NCBI RefSeq assembly: GCF_900217905.1
Contig: NZ_OBMO01000004.1
Span: forward strand, 124,001-188,000
Direction: 5' to 3'
Origin: Alloalcanivorax xenomutans
GTDB taxonomy: Bacteria > Pseudomonadota > Gammaproteobacteria > Pseudomonadales > Alcanivoracaceae
Length of the DNA: 64,000 nucleotides
A program made the position numbers and the translations under genes. The notes beneath the pieces were generated by a model. The model was not told the DNA's origin and did not search any database. It worked only from the letters and a program-made list of their open reading frames with translations. Below, piece by piece: positions 45,631-53,703 of this stretch (the first letter of the stretch is position 1; every line of letters begins with the position of its first letter).

Positions 45631-47349
45631 TCAGAAAGGGCTGGTAAGGGCTGGAAAGGCAGTCCCTCCGGGTGATTCCTCGGGAGAAGAAAGTTCGAGC
45701 AGTTCAGTTAAAAACGCTTTCCAGACCTTGTAGATCATAAAACGCCCCTGGTCCGGGAAGCTGCGAAAACTGACGTTGGGCAGGCTCGCGGCCAGGCCAC
45801 GGGCACTGCCGATGGAGATGATGCGGTCGTCTTCTCCGTGCCAGTAGGTGACAGGCACGCTGATCTGGCTGAGATCCACATACCAGGGGTGCTGCATACG
45901 CAGATACTCATCAATGATGATGCGGGCGCCCTGGAAGTGACTGAGCTTCATGCGCTCGATCAGCCGGGCCAGCAGGTCCGGGTTTCCGAGTACGGCCTGG
46001 TCTTCGGGGCACAGGGATTTGGCCAGACGTGAGAAATACTTTTCCGGCGAGCGCTGCATTCCGCGCAGGGCGAGCCGTCCGACCAATACGAACAGACGTG
46101 GATCCTTACGGAAGATACGCAGGAACATGGCGTGGATAGGGTCAAGCTTATCCAGTTCGAAGTGTTCGATCGGAACAGTACTGGACAGCAGTCCCAGTCG
46201 ATCAAACAGATCCGGATCCATAGCGGCTGAGCACAGTGCATAGGGCCCGCCGCCGCAGTAGGCCGCCATCGGTGGTCGTTCGATATCGAGATGGCGGCAT
46301 AGCGCGCGGATATCCGGACTGAAATCCCGGAACTCCATCTCCGGCCGTGCGGTTGAAAGGCCGTAACCGGGCCTTACGATCAGTATCATGCGCAGACCCT
46401 GTTCGCGATACCAGGTTTCGAACAGGCGGTGGTCGGGGAGTGCGCCACCGAGGTTATCCAATGTCAGCACCGGCCGCCCGGTTGGATCACCGTACTCGAA
46501 CCAGCTCAACACGCGGCCGTCGGTCAGGGTCATGGTGCGCTCCGGTATTGGTGACGTAGCCCCGGGCGGTGCGGTCTGCACCAGAGCATGCCCCATCGCC
46601 TGGCTTACCAATTGTACCTGGCTATTGACGTCCAGCTTTGCCATGGCGGACTTGATCTGGGCGCGAGCGGTGTGAACGCTGATCGACAGCAATGCCGCGC
46701 TTTGATTGAGATTGCCGATCTTACACAGCAGGTGAAGAAGGCGGGATTCCGCGTGAGTTATGGGGAAAATGGCTTTCAAGGATTCAGGAGAGGGAGTCAC
46801 TACATTCTGACCCGCCAATACCCAGACAATAGTCCGCACCCGGCTAATGGTGCCCCCGGCGTCGGACTTCTTCACTGGCAGACAGAGCAGGGTCACCGCG
46901 GCGTGTCGTGAAGTGAGCAGTTGAGTATGCCGGCCGCCCGCGCGGTCATTGACCCGCTTCAATGACTGCTTCAGTTCCCGGTCGGCGACGCGTAGTTGGC
47001 CATCGGGGAGCAAGGTTATCGGCTCCCGGGTGAGCGTCTGACGCGCCGCCAGGTTGCATTCCATTACATGCATTTCCTGGTCGAGCATCAGCATTGGCCA
47101 GGGCATTCGGTCATACATGGTATTGAGGAGCTGTGTGCGGTCCTCAAGAGCATGCATATAGGAGCTGCCGCGTACCGCCCGTTCAAGGTGCCCGATCAAC
47201 CGTTCCACATGAACGGGCGCATCGGGGGTATCCTTTGGCGGCGTGGTGTAGGTCCAGCCGGTAATGGTGTCCAGCAGTTCCACCCAATCGTCGGGGGACA
47301 AGGCTGTTTCATAGATCTTGCCAATCAGATCGTCATTATCATCCTGCAA
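45631..47349 (-). CDS. LuxR-type HTH regulator fused to an alpha/beta-hydrolase-like domain
   Basis: A 572-residue protein. Residues 1-190 look like a sensory (PAS-like) region; 196-252 are a LuxR-type HTH (ITHAESRLLHLLCKIGNLNQSAALLSISVHTARAQIKSAMAKLDV); 272-552 follow an alpha/beta-hydrolase pattern. The nucleophile elbow reads AYC365GGGP, with Cys instead of Ser, an acid is present (GEDD508), but the usual His position near 536 reads DQGRF. Catalysis is doubtful, and a ligand-binding role is an inference. Start TTG is the earliest codon after an in-frame stop. Downstream of the lipoprotein gene on the same strand. Confidence 0.8.
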   Translation of the reverse strand: MQDDNDDLIGKIYETALSPDDWVELLDTITGWTYTTPPKDTPDAPVHVERLIGHLERAVRGSSYMHALEDRTQLLNTMYDRMPWPMLMLDQEMHVMECNLAARQTLTREPITLLPDGQLRVADRELKQSLKRVNDRAGGRHTQLLTSRHAAVTLLCLPVKKSDAGGTISRVRTIVWVLAGQNVVTPSPESLKAIFPITHAESRLLHLLCKIGNLNQSAALLSISVHTARAQIKSAMAKLDVNSQVQLVSQAMGHALVQTAPPGATSPIPERTMTLTDGRVLSWFEYGDPTGRPVLTLDNLGGALPDHRLFETWYREQGLRMILIVRPGYGLSTARPEMEFRDFSPDIRALCRHLDIERPPMAAYCGGGPYALCSAAMDPDLFDRLGLLSSTVPIEHFELDKLDPIHAMFLRIFRKDPRLFVLVGRLALRGMQRSPEKYFSRLAKSLCPEDQAVLGNPDLLARLIERMKLSHFQGARIIIDEYLRMQHPWYVDLSQISVPVTYWHGEDDRIISIGSARGLAASLPNVSFRSFPDQGRFMIYKVWKAFLTELLELSSPEESPGGTAFPALTSPF

Positions 47350-47419
47350 GACAGAGGCCCCGGGCTCGGCGAAATATGACCTTGATCATAGAAAGCGTTT
47401 GCCTGGGGCGCAACGAGAA

Positions 47420-47441
47420 CGACCCCGGCGGAGCGGGGTCG
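47420..47441 (-). terminator. Hairpin after the lipoprotein gene
   Basis: An 8-bp GC-rich stem CGACCCCG/CGGGGTCG with loop GCGGAG lies 20 bp after the minus-strand lipoprotein stop. The downstream tract (GTTCTCGTT) is only weakly T-rich. Confidence 0.5.
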
Positions 47442-47460
47442 GAAATAGCCTGCTGGCTTG

Positions 47461-49470
47461 TTACTGTATGCCGGGAGCGTCTTCCGTGACATCGACCAGG
47501 ACCACCAGGCCGAGTTCATTGGGATCGCCATCATCGGGTACCCAACGGGTGGTGAATACGCCCAGGCTGGCATCCTGGTTGAAGAACCCTTCCATGAGGT
47601 TATGACCGTCTTCGTCGTTGAGGGTCAGTGTTGTGGCGCCCTGGGCGTCGACGCTCACGGCCACGGGTTGATTGATGCTGTCCTGCTCCACGGAAAGATC
47701 ACCGCCGAGGCCGCTTTTTTCCACCACGGTAAAGTGGCCGTCCAGGGTGCCGGCGGTGGCACTGTTCAGGTTGATGTAGCTGTTGAACCGGCTGTTGATC
47801 ATCTCAATATCACTGGTTCCGTTACCGGCTCCCTCCAGTGACACGGACAACAACATCAAACGGTATCGCTTACCGGCGATATCCGGGGTGCTTTCCGGTA
47901 GTTTCACCATCAGAGTTTTGTTGAATTCCGCCCAGAGCGTGTCGTTGTTTTCGGTTTCCGCGAAGGCGATGAAGTCGAAGCTGTCGTTGATGAATCCATC
48001 GGTGGCCGTCGGCTGCCCTTGTTCGCTGCCCGCTGAAACAATATCCCCTTGGGCGGAGATGACAATCGGCTCTCCCGTGGAGCCGGTTTCGGATAGGGCC
48101 ATGTAGGTGCCGCCGCTGCTTTCCAGCCCGACCCGGTGTCCCGTGCCGTCGCCTTGGTCGAAGGTGCCGTCGCCGTTGAAAGTGACGCGGCTGACTTCAG
48201 TCTGCAGCTCGATAACACCGGACTGCACGTAGGTCTCCATGAAAACCCGCCCGAAGGTGCCGTTAAGATCGGAACTCTCCATGGGCGAGGGGGAGCGTGC
48301 GAAGACCTCCAGGGCCCGAAACGCCTCGTCTCCTTTCCGGTCATTGGGGTTCAACGCATCCGGTTGCTGATCACCATTGGTGTCGGTAGTGCCATAGCGC
48401 ACCGCGGCTTCCTGGGAAAGCAGGAAAAACAGGCCCTTCTCCTTCACTTTCTGCAGGTTGTAGACCATTGCGGGGTAGCGAAAGGCGTAATCACCGTTCA
48501 CGCTTTCTTCGAAGGGGCCCTCTATGGTGAGAAGGCCGGAATGACTCAAGGTGCCAGAGAGAGCTTCACTATCCTCGATGCCGGTTTCATAGAACAGTGA
48601 AGCGGTTGCCACACTGGAGCCGGAGAAGTTGGAATAGGCATTCTCTTCGGTCTCTAGCGTGATTGACACGATATTGCCGCCGCCGTCGGCGAAACTGAAT
48701 TCGCTTAACCAGAGATCATTGGCGAAGGTGCCGAAGTTGTCATTGTCGCTGTCATGCAACCCCAGGCCGAAGGCGGAGCTGCGATAATTGCCGGTAACGC
48801 CGCTGGCATCGCCTGGTTGGCTGTTGATGGCCGCGACCTGCTGTTCCACGAACTCACCCACTTCCAGGTCCAGTTTGGAAAGCATGTCACTGAGATCGTT
48901 GCCAGCGGTGAGGTCGAACGTATCCACCTTGCCTTTTAATGTCACCACTTCGGAGACGGTCAGTTGGTCAAGATCCACGCCTTGTTCAATAAATTTTCTC
49001 AGCACGAATTCGGATACCGGATTGATGTCCACCATTCGGTCGACCACCTGGGCGCGCATCTGAGCACCGGATCCCGTGATACGCACGAGCAGATTGCCTG
49101 CCAGGTTCACGTCTTGTGGCAGGGGCAAAGTGTAATCCCCGCTGATCGAGGTAACCGTTTCCGCAAGCACGTCGCCCACCGGATTGCCCTCGTCGTCGAT
49201 TCGCAGAAGCTGGACGGTGGCGCCTGCCACCGGGTCAAGACCGGTGATCGCCGCGTTGGCGGGGGAAATCAGCAGGTTCAGGGCGATCTCCAGAAAGCCC
49301 GGTTGAGGGTGAATGGCCACCGCGCCAGTTGGAGCGGTGGCGGTACCGTTGATGCTCAGGCCGCTATCGCCATCCCCGGCGCCGCCGCCGGAAGAGGAGG
49401 AGCCACCGCACCCGGAAACAAGTGTGGCCGATGCCACCGAAGCAATCAGGAGTAAGGTCGTTTTTTTCAT
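47461..49470 (-). CDS. Large surface lipoprotein, family not recognised
   Basis: A 669-residue lipoprotein with the lipobox VSGC21 followed by a Gly/Ser tether (GGSSSSGGGAGDGDSG). Residues about 75-135 resemble a carboxypeptidase-regulatory-like beta-sandwich (AGATVQLLRIDDEGNPVGDVLAETVTSISGDYTLPLP). The remainder is beta-rich with aspartate-rich turns such as TDTNGDQQPDALNPNDRKGD. No enzyme motif is visible. The LuxR-hydrolase gene lies 111 bp downstream on the same strand, so the pair may be functionally linked. Confidence 0.75.
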   Translation of the reverse strand: MKKTTLLLIASVASATLVSGCGGSSSSGGGAGDGDSGLSINGTATAPTGAVAIHPQPGFLEIALNLLISPANAAITGLDPVAGATVQLLRIDDEGNPVGDVLAETVTSISGDYTLPLPQDVNLAGNLLVRITGSGAQMRAQVVDRMVDINPVSEFVLRKFIEQGVDLDQLTVSEVVTLKGKVDTFDLTAGNDLSDMLSKLDLEVGEFVEQQVAAINSQPGDASGVTGNYRSSAFGLGLHDSDNDNFGTFANDLWLSEFSFADGGGNIVSITLETEENAYSNFSGSSVATASLFYETGIEDSEALSGTLSHSGLLTIEGPFEESVNGDYAFRYPAMVYNLQKVKEKGLFFLLSQEAAVRYGTTDTNGDQQPDALNPNDRKGDEAFRALEVFARSPSPMESSDLNGTFGRVFMETYVQSGVIELQTEVSRVTFNGDGTFDQGDGTGHRVGLESSGGTYMALSETGSTGEPIVISAQGDIVSAGSEQGQPTATDGFINDSFDFIAFAETENNDTLWAEFNKTLMVKLPESTPDIAGKRYRLMLLSVSLEGAGNGTSDIEMINSRFNSYINLNSATAGTLDGHFTVVEKSGLGGDLSVEQDSINQPVAVSVDAQGATTLTLNDEDGHNLMEGFFNQDASLGVFTTRWVPDDGDPNELGLVVLVDVTEDAPGIQ

Positions 49471-49545
49471 CGTCGTTCCACCAGTCCCAAATCAGAGTCT
49501 CTTGAGTGTAGGGAGTCGGTAGAGCGCGCACATACCCCATATGGG

Positions 49546-50454
49546 TTATCGGTGGATTCCACCGGGGCCAGAGCCTGTGTCCCGGATGCCGATGGCTTTG
49601 ATCACCGAGACCATATCCGTTTCCCCCAGGCCCATGGCTTCGGTATTGGCGTAGAGAGCAAGACAGATATCCATCAGCGGGGAGGCGATGCCGGCGGCCC
49701 GTGCTGATTCCACCACCAAACGATTGTTCTTCAGCACATCGGTGATGCCTGCCTGCCGTTCAAAGTTGTGTTGCAGCAGTTTGGTCATTTTGCTGCGGGA
49801 GACGTCACTGGCCATGGGGCCCGCATCAAGAATCGCCGCGAAACACGCCATGTCCAACCGGTGCCGTTGTGCGAAATGGGTGGCTTCGGCAAGCCCGGTG
49901 ACCAGCGTGATGAGGAAGGTGTTGATCGCCAGCTTCATACGCAAGGCGCCAGGCACCGGGCCGCAGTCGAAACTTTCATGACACATCGCCGCGAGGAGTG
50001 GACGGACCGCCTCGACGTCCTCTTCTCTACCCGCGAGCATAGCCACCAGCCGGCCGGCTTGTGCCGGTTGGCGCGAACCGGAGACGGGCGCTTCAACATA
50101 GCGACCGCCCGAGGCCTGGATATCGGTGGCGAGCGAGAGGGAGTATTCCGGGGGAACGGTGGACATATTGACGATCGTGCGGGCCGCGACGCGCTTGGGG
50201 AACTCCGGCTCGTTGCGGGCCAGCACCGCGTCGATGGCGCCGCCGTCGGTCAGCATCAGAATGATCGTGCCGCATTGATGATACAGATCCCGTATGTCCT
50301 TCATCGCCGTGGCGCCGGCGGCGACCAAGCGTGGGTACTTCGTCGTCGATCGGCTCCAGACCCGCAGCGGGATGCCTGCCGTTGCCAGATTCAAGGCCAT
50401 GGGTTCGCCCATGGTGCCCAGGCCGATAAAGCCGATGGGAGGGGAGACCACCAT
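49546..50454 (-). CDS. NAD(P)-dependent beta-hydroxyacid dehydrogenase
   Basis: A 302-residue enzyme of the 3-hydroxyisobutyrate dehydrogenase family: Rossmann motif GFIGLGTMGEPMALNLA, the substrate motif EAPVSGSRQPAQAGRL and RMKLAINTF, whose Lys is the catalytic residue. The substrate could be a beta-hydroxy acid, tartronate semialdehyde or a similar compound. It diverges from a LysR gene that probably controls it. Confidence 0.9.
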   Translation of the reverse strand: MVVSPPIGFIGLGTMGEPMALNLATAGIPLRVWSRSTTKYPRLVAAGATAMKDIRDLYHQCGTIILMLTDGGAIDAVLARNEPEFPKRVAARTIVNMSTVPPEYSLSLATDIQASGGRYVEAPVSGSRQPAQAGRLVAMLAGREEDVEAVRPLLAAMCHESFDCGPVPGALRMKLAINTFLITLVTGLAEATHFAQRHRLDMACFAAILDAGPMASDVSRSKMTKLLQHNFERQAGITDVLKNNRLVVESARAAGIASPLMDICLALYANTEAMGLGETDMVSVIKAIGIRDTGSGPGGIHR

Positions 50455-50592
50455 ATTTGATTACCCCGATAGCGTTGGATCGGCCGTTGGCGGTCACCAT
50501 GACCGCCGGCACTGGGCGGTACTGTAGGAAGCTGATCTTCTTTTGTATATCGAATAATATTAAAGTGAAACTTCAGTAAAACGGGTATGTGA

Positions 50593-51486
50593 GTGGCGGC
50601 CAGATTCGATATTGATGCTTTGCGTACTTTGGTGGCGGGTACCGATGCCGGCAGCTTTGCGCGGGCGGCCGTGCAACTCGGCCGCTCTCAGTCCGCGGTC
50701 AGTATGCAGTTGAAGCGCCTCGAAGAGCAGGCCGGCCTGGTGTTGTTCGAGCGCAAGGGGCGTGGGCTGGTGCTGACCGAGGCTGGCGATGCGCTGCTGC
50801 ACTACGCCCGCCGCATCGTCGAACTGCATGATGACGCGGCCAGAGCGCTCGGGGCGGCCACCAGGGCGGCGACGATCCGGGTCGGATTGCCGCAGGATTT
50901 TGCCGAGGATGTTCTGCCCGAGGCGATGACGCTCTTTGCCCACCATAATCCGGATGTGCATGTGGAGGTGAGGGCGGGTCGGAACCATGCTCTGGAAGAA
51001 GAGGTGCGCGCGGGCAGGCTGGATCTCGCCATCGCGTTTGCCCGGCCCGGTACCGCGGCGGCGGGGGATTCCCTGGTCGCCATGCCGATGTACTGGTTCA
51101 AAGGCACGGAGCCGGTAAGTCGTGCGGATCCTTCGGCGCCGATTCCCCTGGTGCTCTTTAACCATCCTTGTTTGTTCCGGCAGGCCGCATTACAGGCTCT
51201 GGATAAAAAGGGCGTGCCATGGAGACTGGCGTTGACCACGCCCAGCCTTCCCGGCGTTTGGGCGGCCTTGCGGTTTGGTCGCGGCATTACGGCTCGAACG
51301 GCCCATGCCATTCCTGAAGGCATATACAGGATCGATGATGGCGGCACTCTTTCGTCTCTCCCGCCTCTCCCACCCCTCCCGCCACTAGAACTGCGGATGT
51401 TCGTCCGCTCTGATTTATCGCGAACCGCCGCGCGGTTCAGGGACGTGCTTGCCTCGGTGGTTCAGCGCTTGGCGGGCCATGCATGA
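50593..51486 (+). CDS. LysR family transcriptional regulator
   Basis: A 297-residue LysR protein. The HTH (about 5-62) reads DIDALRTLVAGTDAGSFARAAVQLGRSQSAVSMQLKRLEEQAG; the C-terminal part is the periplasmic-binding-like effector domain. An odd Leu/Pro run, SLPPLPPLPPLEL, lies near residue 255. GTG 50593 is the earliest start, directly after an in-frame stop. Divergent from the dehydrogenase gene with a 138-bp AT-containing gap between. Confidence 0.9.
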   Translation: MAARFDIDALRTLVAGTDAGSFARAAVQLGRSQSAVSMQLKRLEEQAGLVLFERKGRGLVLTEAGDALLHYARRIVELHDDAARALGAATRAATIRVGLPQDFAEDVLPEAMTLFAHHNPDVHVEVRAGRNHALEEEVRAGRLDLAIAFARPGTAAAGDSLVAMPMYWFKGTEPVSRADPSAPIPLVLFNHPCLFRQAALQALDKKGVPWRLALTTPSLPGVWAALRFGRGITARTAHAIPEGIYRIDDGGTLSSLPPLPPLPPLELRMFVRSDLSRTAARFRDVLASVVQRLAGHA

Positions 51487-51573
51487 CAGGCCGGATCAGG
51501 CGGATGACCGCGAATGCGTGAGAAGAACAGGGGGCGGGTATGAGGTGTGTATTCGCTTTTTTAGCGCGTCTCA

Positions 51574-52935
51574 TTATCTCTGCGCCGCGATCACTTCCCT
51601 GGCGGCGCGCATGCCTGACTGCAAGGCGCCCTCCAGATACCCCGTCCATTCGATGGCGGTTTCCGTCCCGGCCCAATGAATCCGGCCGCAGGGTTCCCGC
51701 AAAGTGTCGCCGAAGGAGGTGATGACGCCCGGAGCGGTGTGAGCCACGTAGCAGCCCCGGCTCCAGGGTTCGGCGGTCCAGTCCTGTTCCACGTAGTCGA
51801 TGGGGTTGGCGGCGTCCTGACCGAAGTAATGGACCAGATCGGTAATCACCTGTTGGCGTCGGGCCGTTTCGTCGTGGGCGCTCATGGCGATGGCATGGTC
51901 GCCGTCGATAAAGCCCACCAGGACGCCCATGCCGCTGTCATCCAGTGACTGGTCGAAGACCACATTGAAAATCCGGTCGTTGCTGACGACGGCGCCATTG
52001 AGACCACGCTGACGCCAGAAGGCGCTTTGGTAAGCCACATGAATCTTGATCACCGAGCCCATGGGCATGCGCTCCAGCAAGGCGCTGCGTTTGGAGGGCA
52101 GGGGCCGGTTGTAACCAATCTTGCCTGCCAGCACCGGCGGGACCGCCATGATCAAGTATGGCGCGGTGTATTTCCGCCCTTCGGTGGTGACGGTGACGTA
52201 CTGACCGTTCTGTTCCACCGCCAGTACCGGGGCATTGAGCACGATGCCGCCGCCGAGCTGTTCGGCCATGCGCTCGGGAATGCGCCAGGCGCCGCCGATG
52301 AATTTATCCTGCTGGGCGCCCCCTTGGGTGCCGATCAGGGTTTCCAGTCCCTGCCCCTGGCGCAGGTATTCCAGGAAGCACAAATAAGAGACCTGGCGGG
52401 GTTCCGCGCACAGCACGGCGCGGGCAATGGTGCGGGCGAATTCCCGGGCGCCACGGGTGTGAACGTGTTTGAGGATCCAACTTTCCAGAGTTTCTGAATC
52501 CCATTGTTTGGCTTTCACTGCCAGCCAGGGTTCGGCGGTGGTGGGCAGACTTCGCATCTCCTTGGCCCATCTGCGTTCAAGTCGCCCCAGTTCCAGCAGG
52601 GACAGGAACGGCAGCCTGGGGATGTCGGAGCGGTAGCTGCTGAGCTTGCCATCCAGGGAAAGCAGGCTGGCTCCGGTTGTATATTGGGGTGTGGTTTTTA
52701 CCCCCAGCGTGTTGGCTTGATCCAGCAACAGGGTCTGTTGTGGTCCCACCCACTGGCCGCCCAGATCGATGGTCTGGCCGGCGATTTCACCGGGCATGGA
52801 GCGCCCGCCCACCCGGTCCCGGGCCTCCAGTACGGTCACTCGCTTGCCTGCCTGCTTGAGTTCCAGGGCAGCCTTGAGCCCCGCGAGGCCCGCGCCAACG
52901 ATGATGACATCCTGCCGCGGATCGGTATGGTTCAT
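51574..52935 (-). CDS. Flavin monoamine oxidase family protein
   Basis: A 453-residue FAD enzyme with the dinucleotide-binding motif IIVGAGLAGLKAALELKQAGKRVTVLEARDRVGGR near residue 12 and the C-terminal GRIHWAGTETAIEWTGYLEGALQSG motif of monoamine oxidases. It oxidises amines to aldehydes or imines; the substrate is not predictable. The start MNHTDPRQDV is chosen by family length. It diverges from a TetR gene, sharing the palindrome at 52972-52993. Confidence 0.93.
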   Translation of the reverse strand: MNHTDPRQDVIIVGAGLAGLKAALELKQAGKRVTVLEARDRVGGRSMPGEIAGQTIDLGGQWVGPQQTLLLDQANTLGVKTTPQYTTGASLLSLDGKLSSYRSDIPRLPFLSLLELGRLERRWAKEMRSLPTTAEPWLAVKAKQWDSETLESWILKHVHTRGAREFARTIARAVLCAEPRQVSYLCFLEYLRQGQGLETLIGTQGGAQQDKFIGGAWRIPERMAEQLGGGIVLNAPVLAVEQNGQYVTVTTEGRKYTAPYLIMAVPPVLAGKIGYNRPLPSKRSALLERMPMGSVIKIHVAYQSAFWRQRGLNGAVVSNDRIFNVVFDQSLDDSGMGVLVGFIDGDHAIAMSAHDETARRQQVITDLVHYFGQDAANPIDYVEQDWTAEPWSRGCYVAHTAPGVITSFGDTLREPCGRIHWAGTETAIEWTGYLEGALQSGMRAAREVIAAQR

Positions 52936-52971
52936 GGTGTTCTCGCACTCTTCCGGTGTCGGGAACTGGAA

Positions 52972-52993
52972 TTTAGTAAACGCGTTCACTAAA
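52972..52993. promoter_or_regulatory. TetR operator between amine oxidase and tetR
   Basis: TTTAGT-AAACGCGTTC-ACTAAA is a 22-bp palindrome with one mismatched pair. It lies 10 bp before the tetR ATG and 37 bp before the amine oxidase start, so one site could control both genes. Confidence 0.7.
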
Positions 52994-53002
52994 ATCAACC
53001 CC

Positions 53003-53638
53003 ATGACCTCGACACAATCGAAAACCGCTCGCCGTGGCCGCCCGCCCCGTAGCCGGAAACAGGCGCGGGACAGCCGCCAGATGATCATTCGTGCCGCCCG
53101 CTCGCTGTTCGCGGAGGAAGGCTATCACGGTGTCTCCATGCGCAAGATCGCCACCATGGCCAACTGTTCCCCGGCCGCGCTGTACAAACTGTTCCCCGGC
53201 AAGCGTCAGCTATTGCTGCATATTTGGGAGGAGATCTTTGCCGGATTGATCGAGGCGTTGAACGCCTGCTATCAGAACACGCCCGCCGCCGGGCGATTGG
53301 AAACCCTGTGTTTGACGTTCATCGATTTCTGGTTGTCCCGCCCTGACGACTATCGCGCCATTTTCCTGATCGAAGATCAGCCGAAGGCCGAGGGCGAAGG
53401 TTATTTCGTGGAAAGTTCCGGGATACAGGATGGGCTGAGGATTTTCCGTCAGGCCATCGTGGATGCCCAGACGCAGGGCAATCTTGGCGCGGGGGACCCG
53501 GACGAAATGCAGAGCGTGTTGCTGTGCGGAATGCAAGGTGTGGCGATGAACCTGATCACCATCCCTGAGTACCCTTGGGGTGACCCCGAGGTGGTCAAAC
53601 GTGTCACGGTGCGGGCTCTGATCGCCGGATTACAGTAG
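53003..53638 (+). CDS. TetR family regulator (amine oxidase locus)
   Basis: A 211-residue TetR protein. A basic N-terminal tail (ARRGRPPRSRKQARDSRQ) precedes the HTH IIRAARSLFAEEGYHGVSMRKIATMANCSPAALYKLFPGKRQLL; the C-terminal helical domain is of the TetR_C-WHG type. ATG 53003 sits just after the operator, so the protein probably represses itself and the divergent amine oxidase. Confidence 0.92.
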   Translation: MTSTQSKTARRGRPPRSRKQARDSRQMIIRAARSLFAEEGYHGVSMRKIATMANCSPAALYKLFPGKRQLLLHIWEEIFAGLIEALNACYQNTPAAGRLETLCLTFIDFWLSRPDDYRAIFLIEDQPKAEGEGYFVESSGIQDGLRIFRQAIVDAQTQGNLGAGDPDEMQSVLLCGMQGVAMNLITIPEYPWGDPEVVKRVTVRALIAGLQ

Positions 53639-53703
53639 CCGGGTGGGGCCGGGCCGATGTGACGGGAAGATGGTGAAATCGCCATCTTCCCTGGAGGTTG
53701 TCT

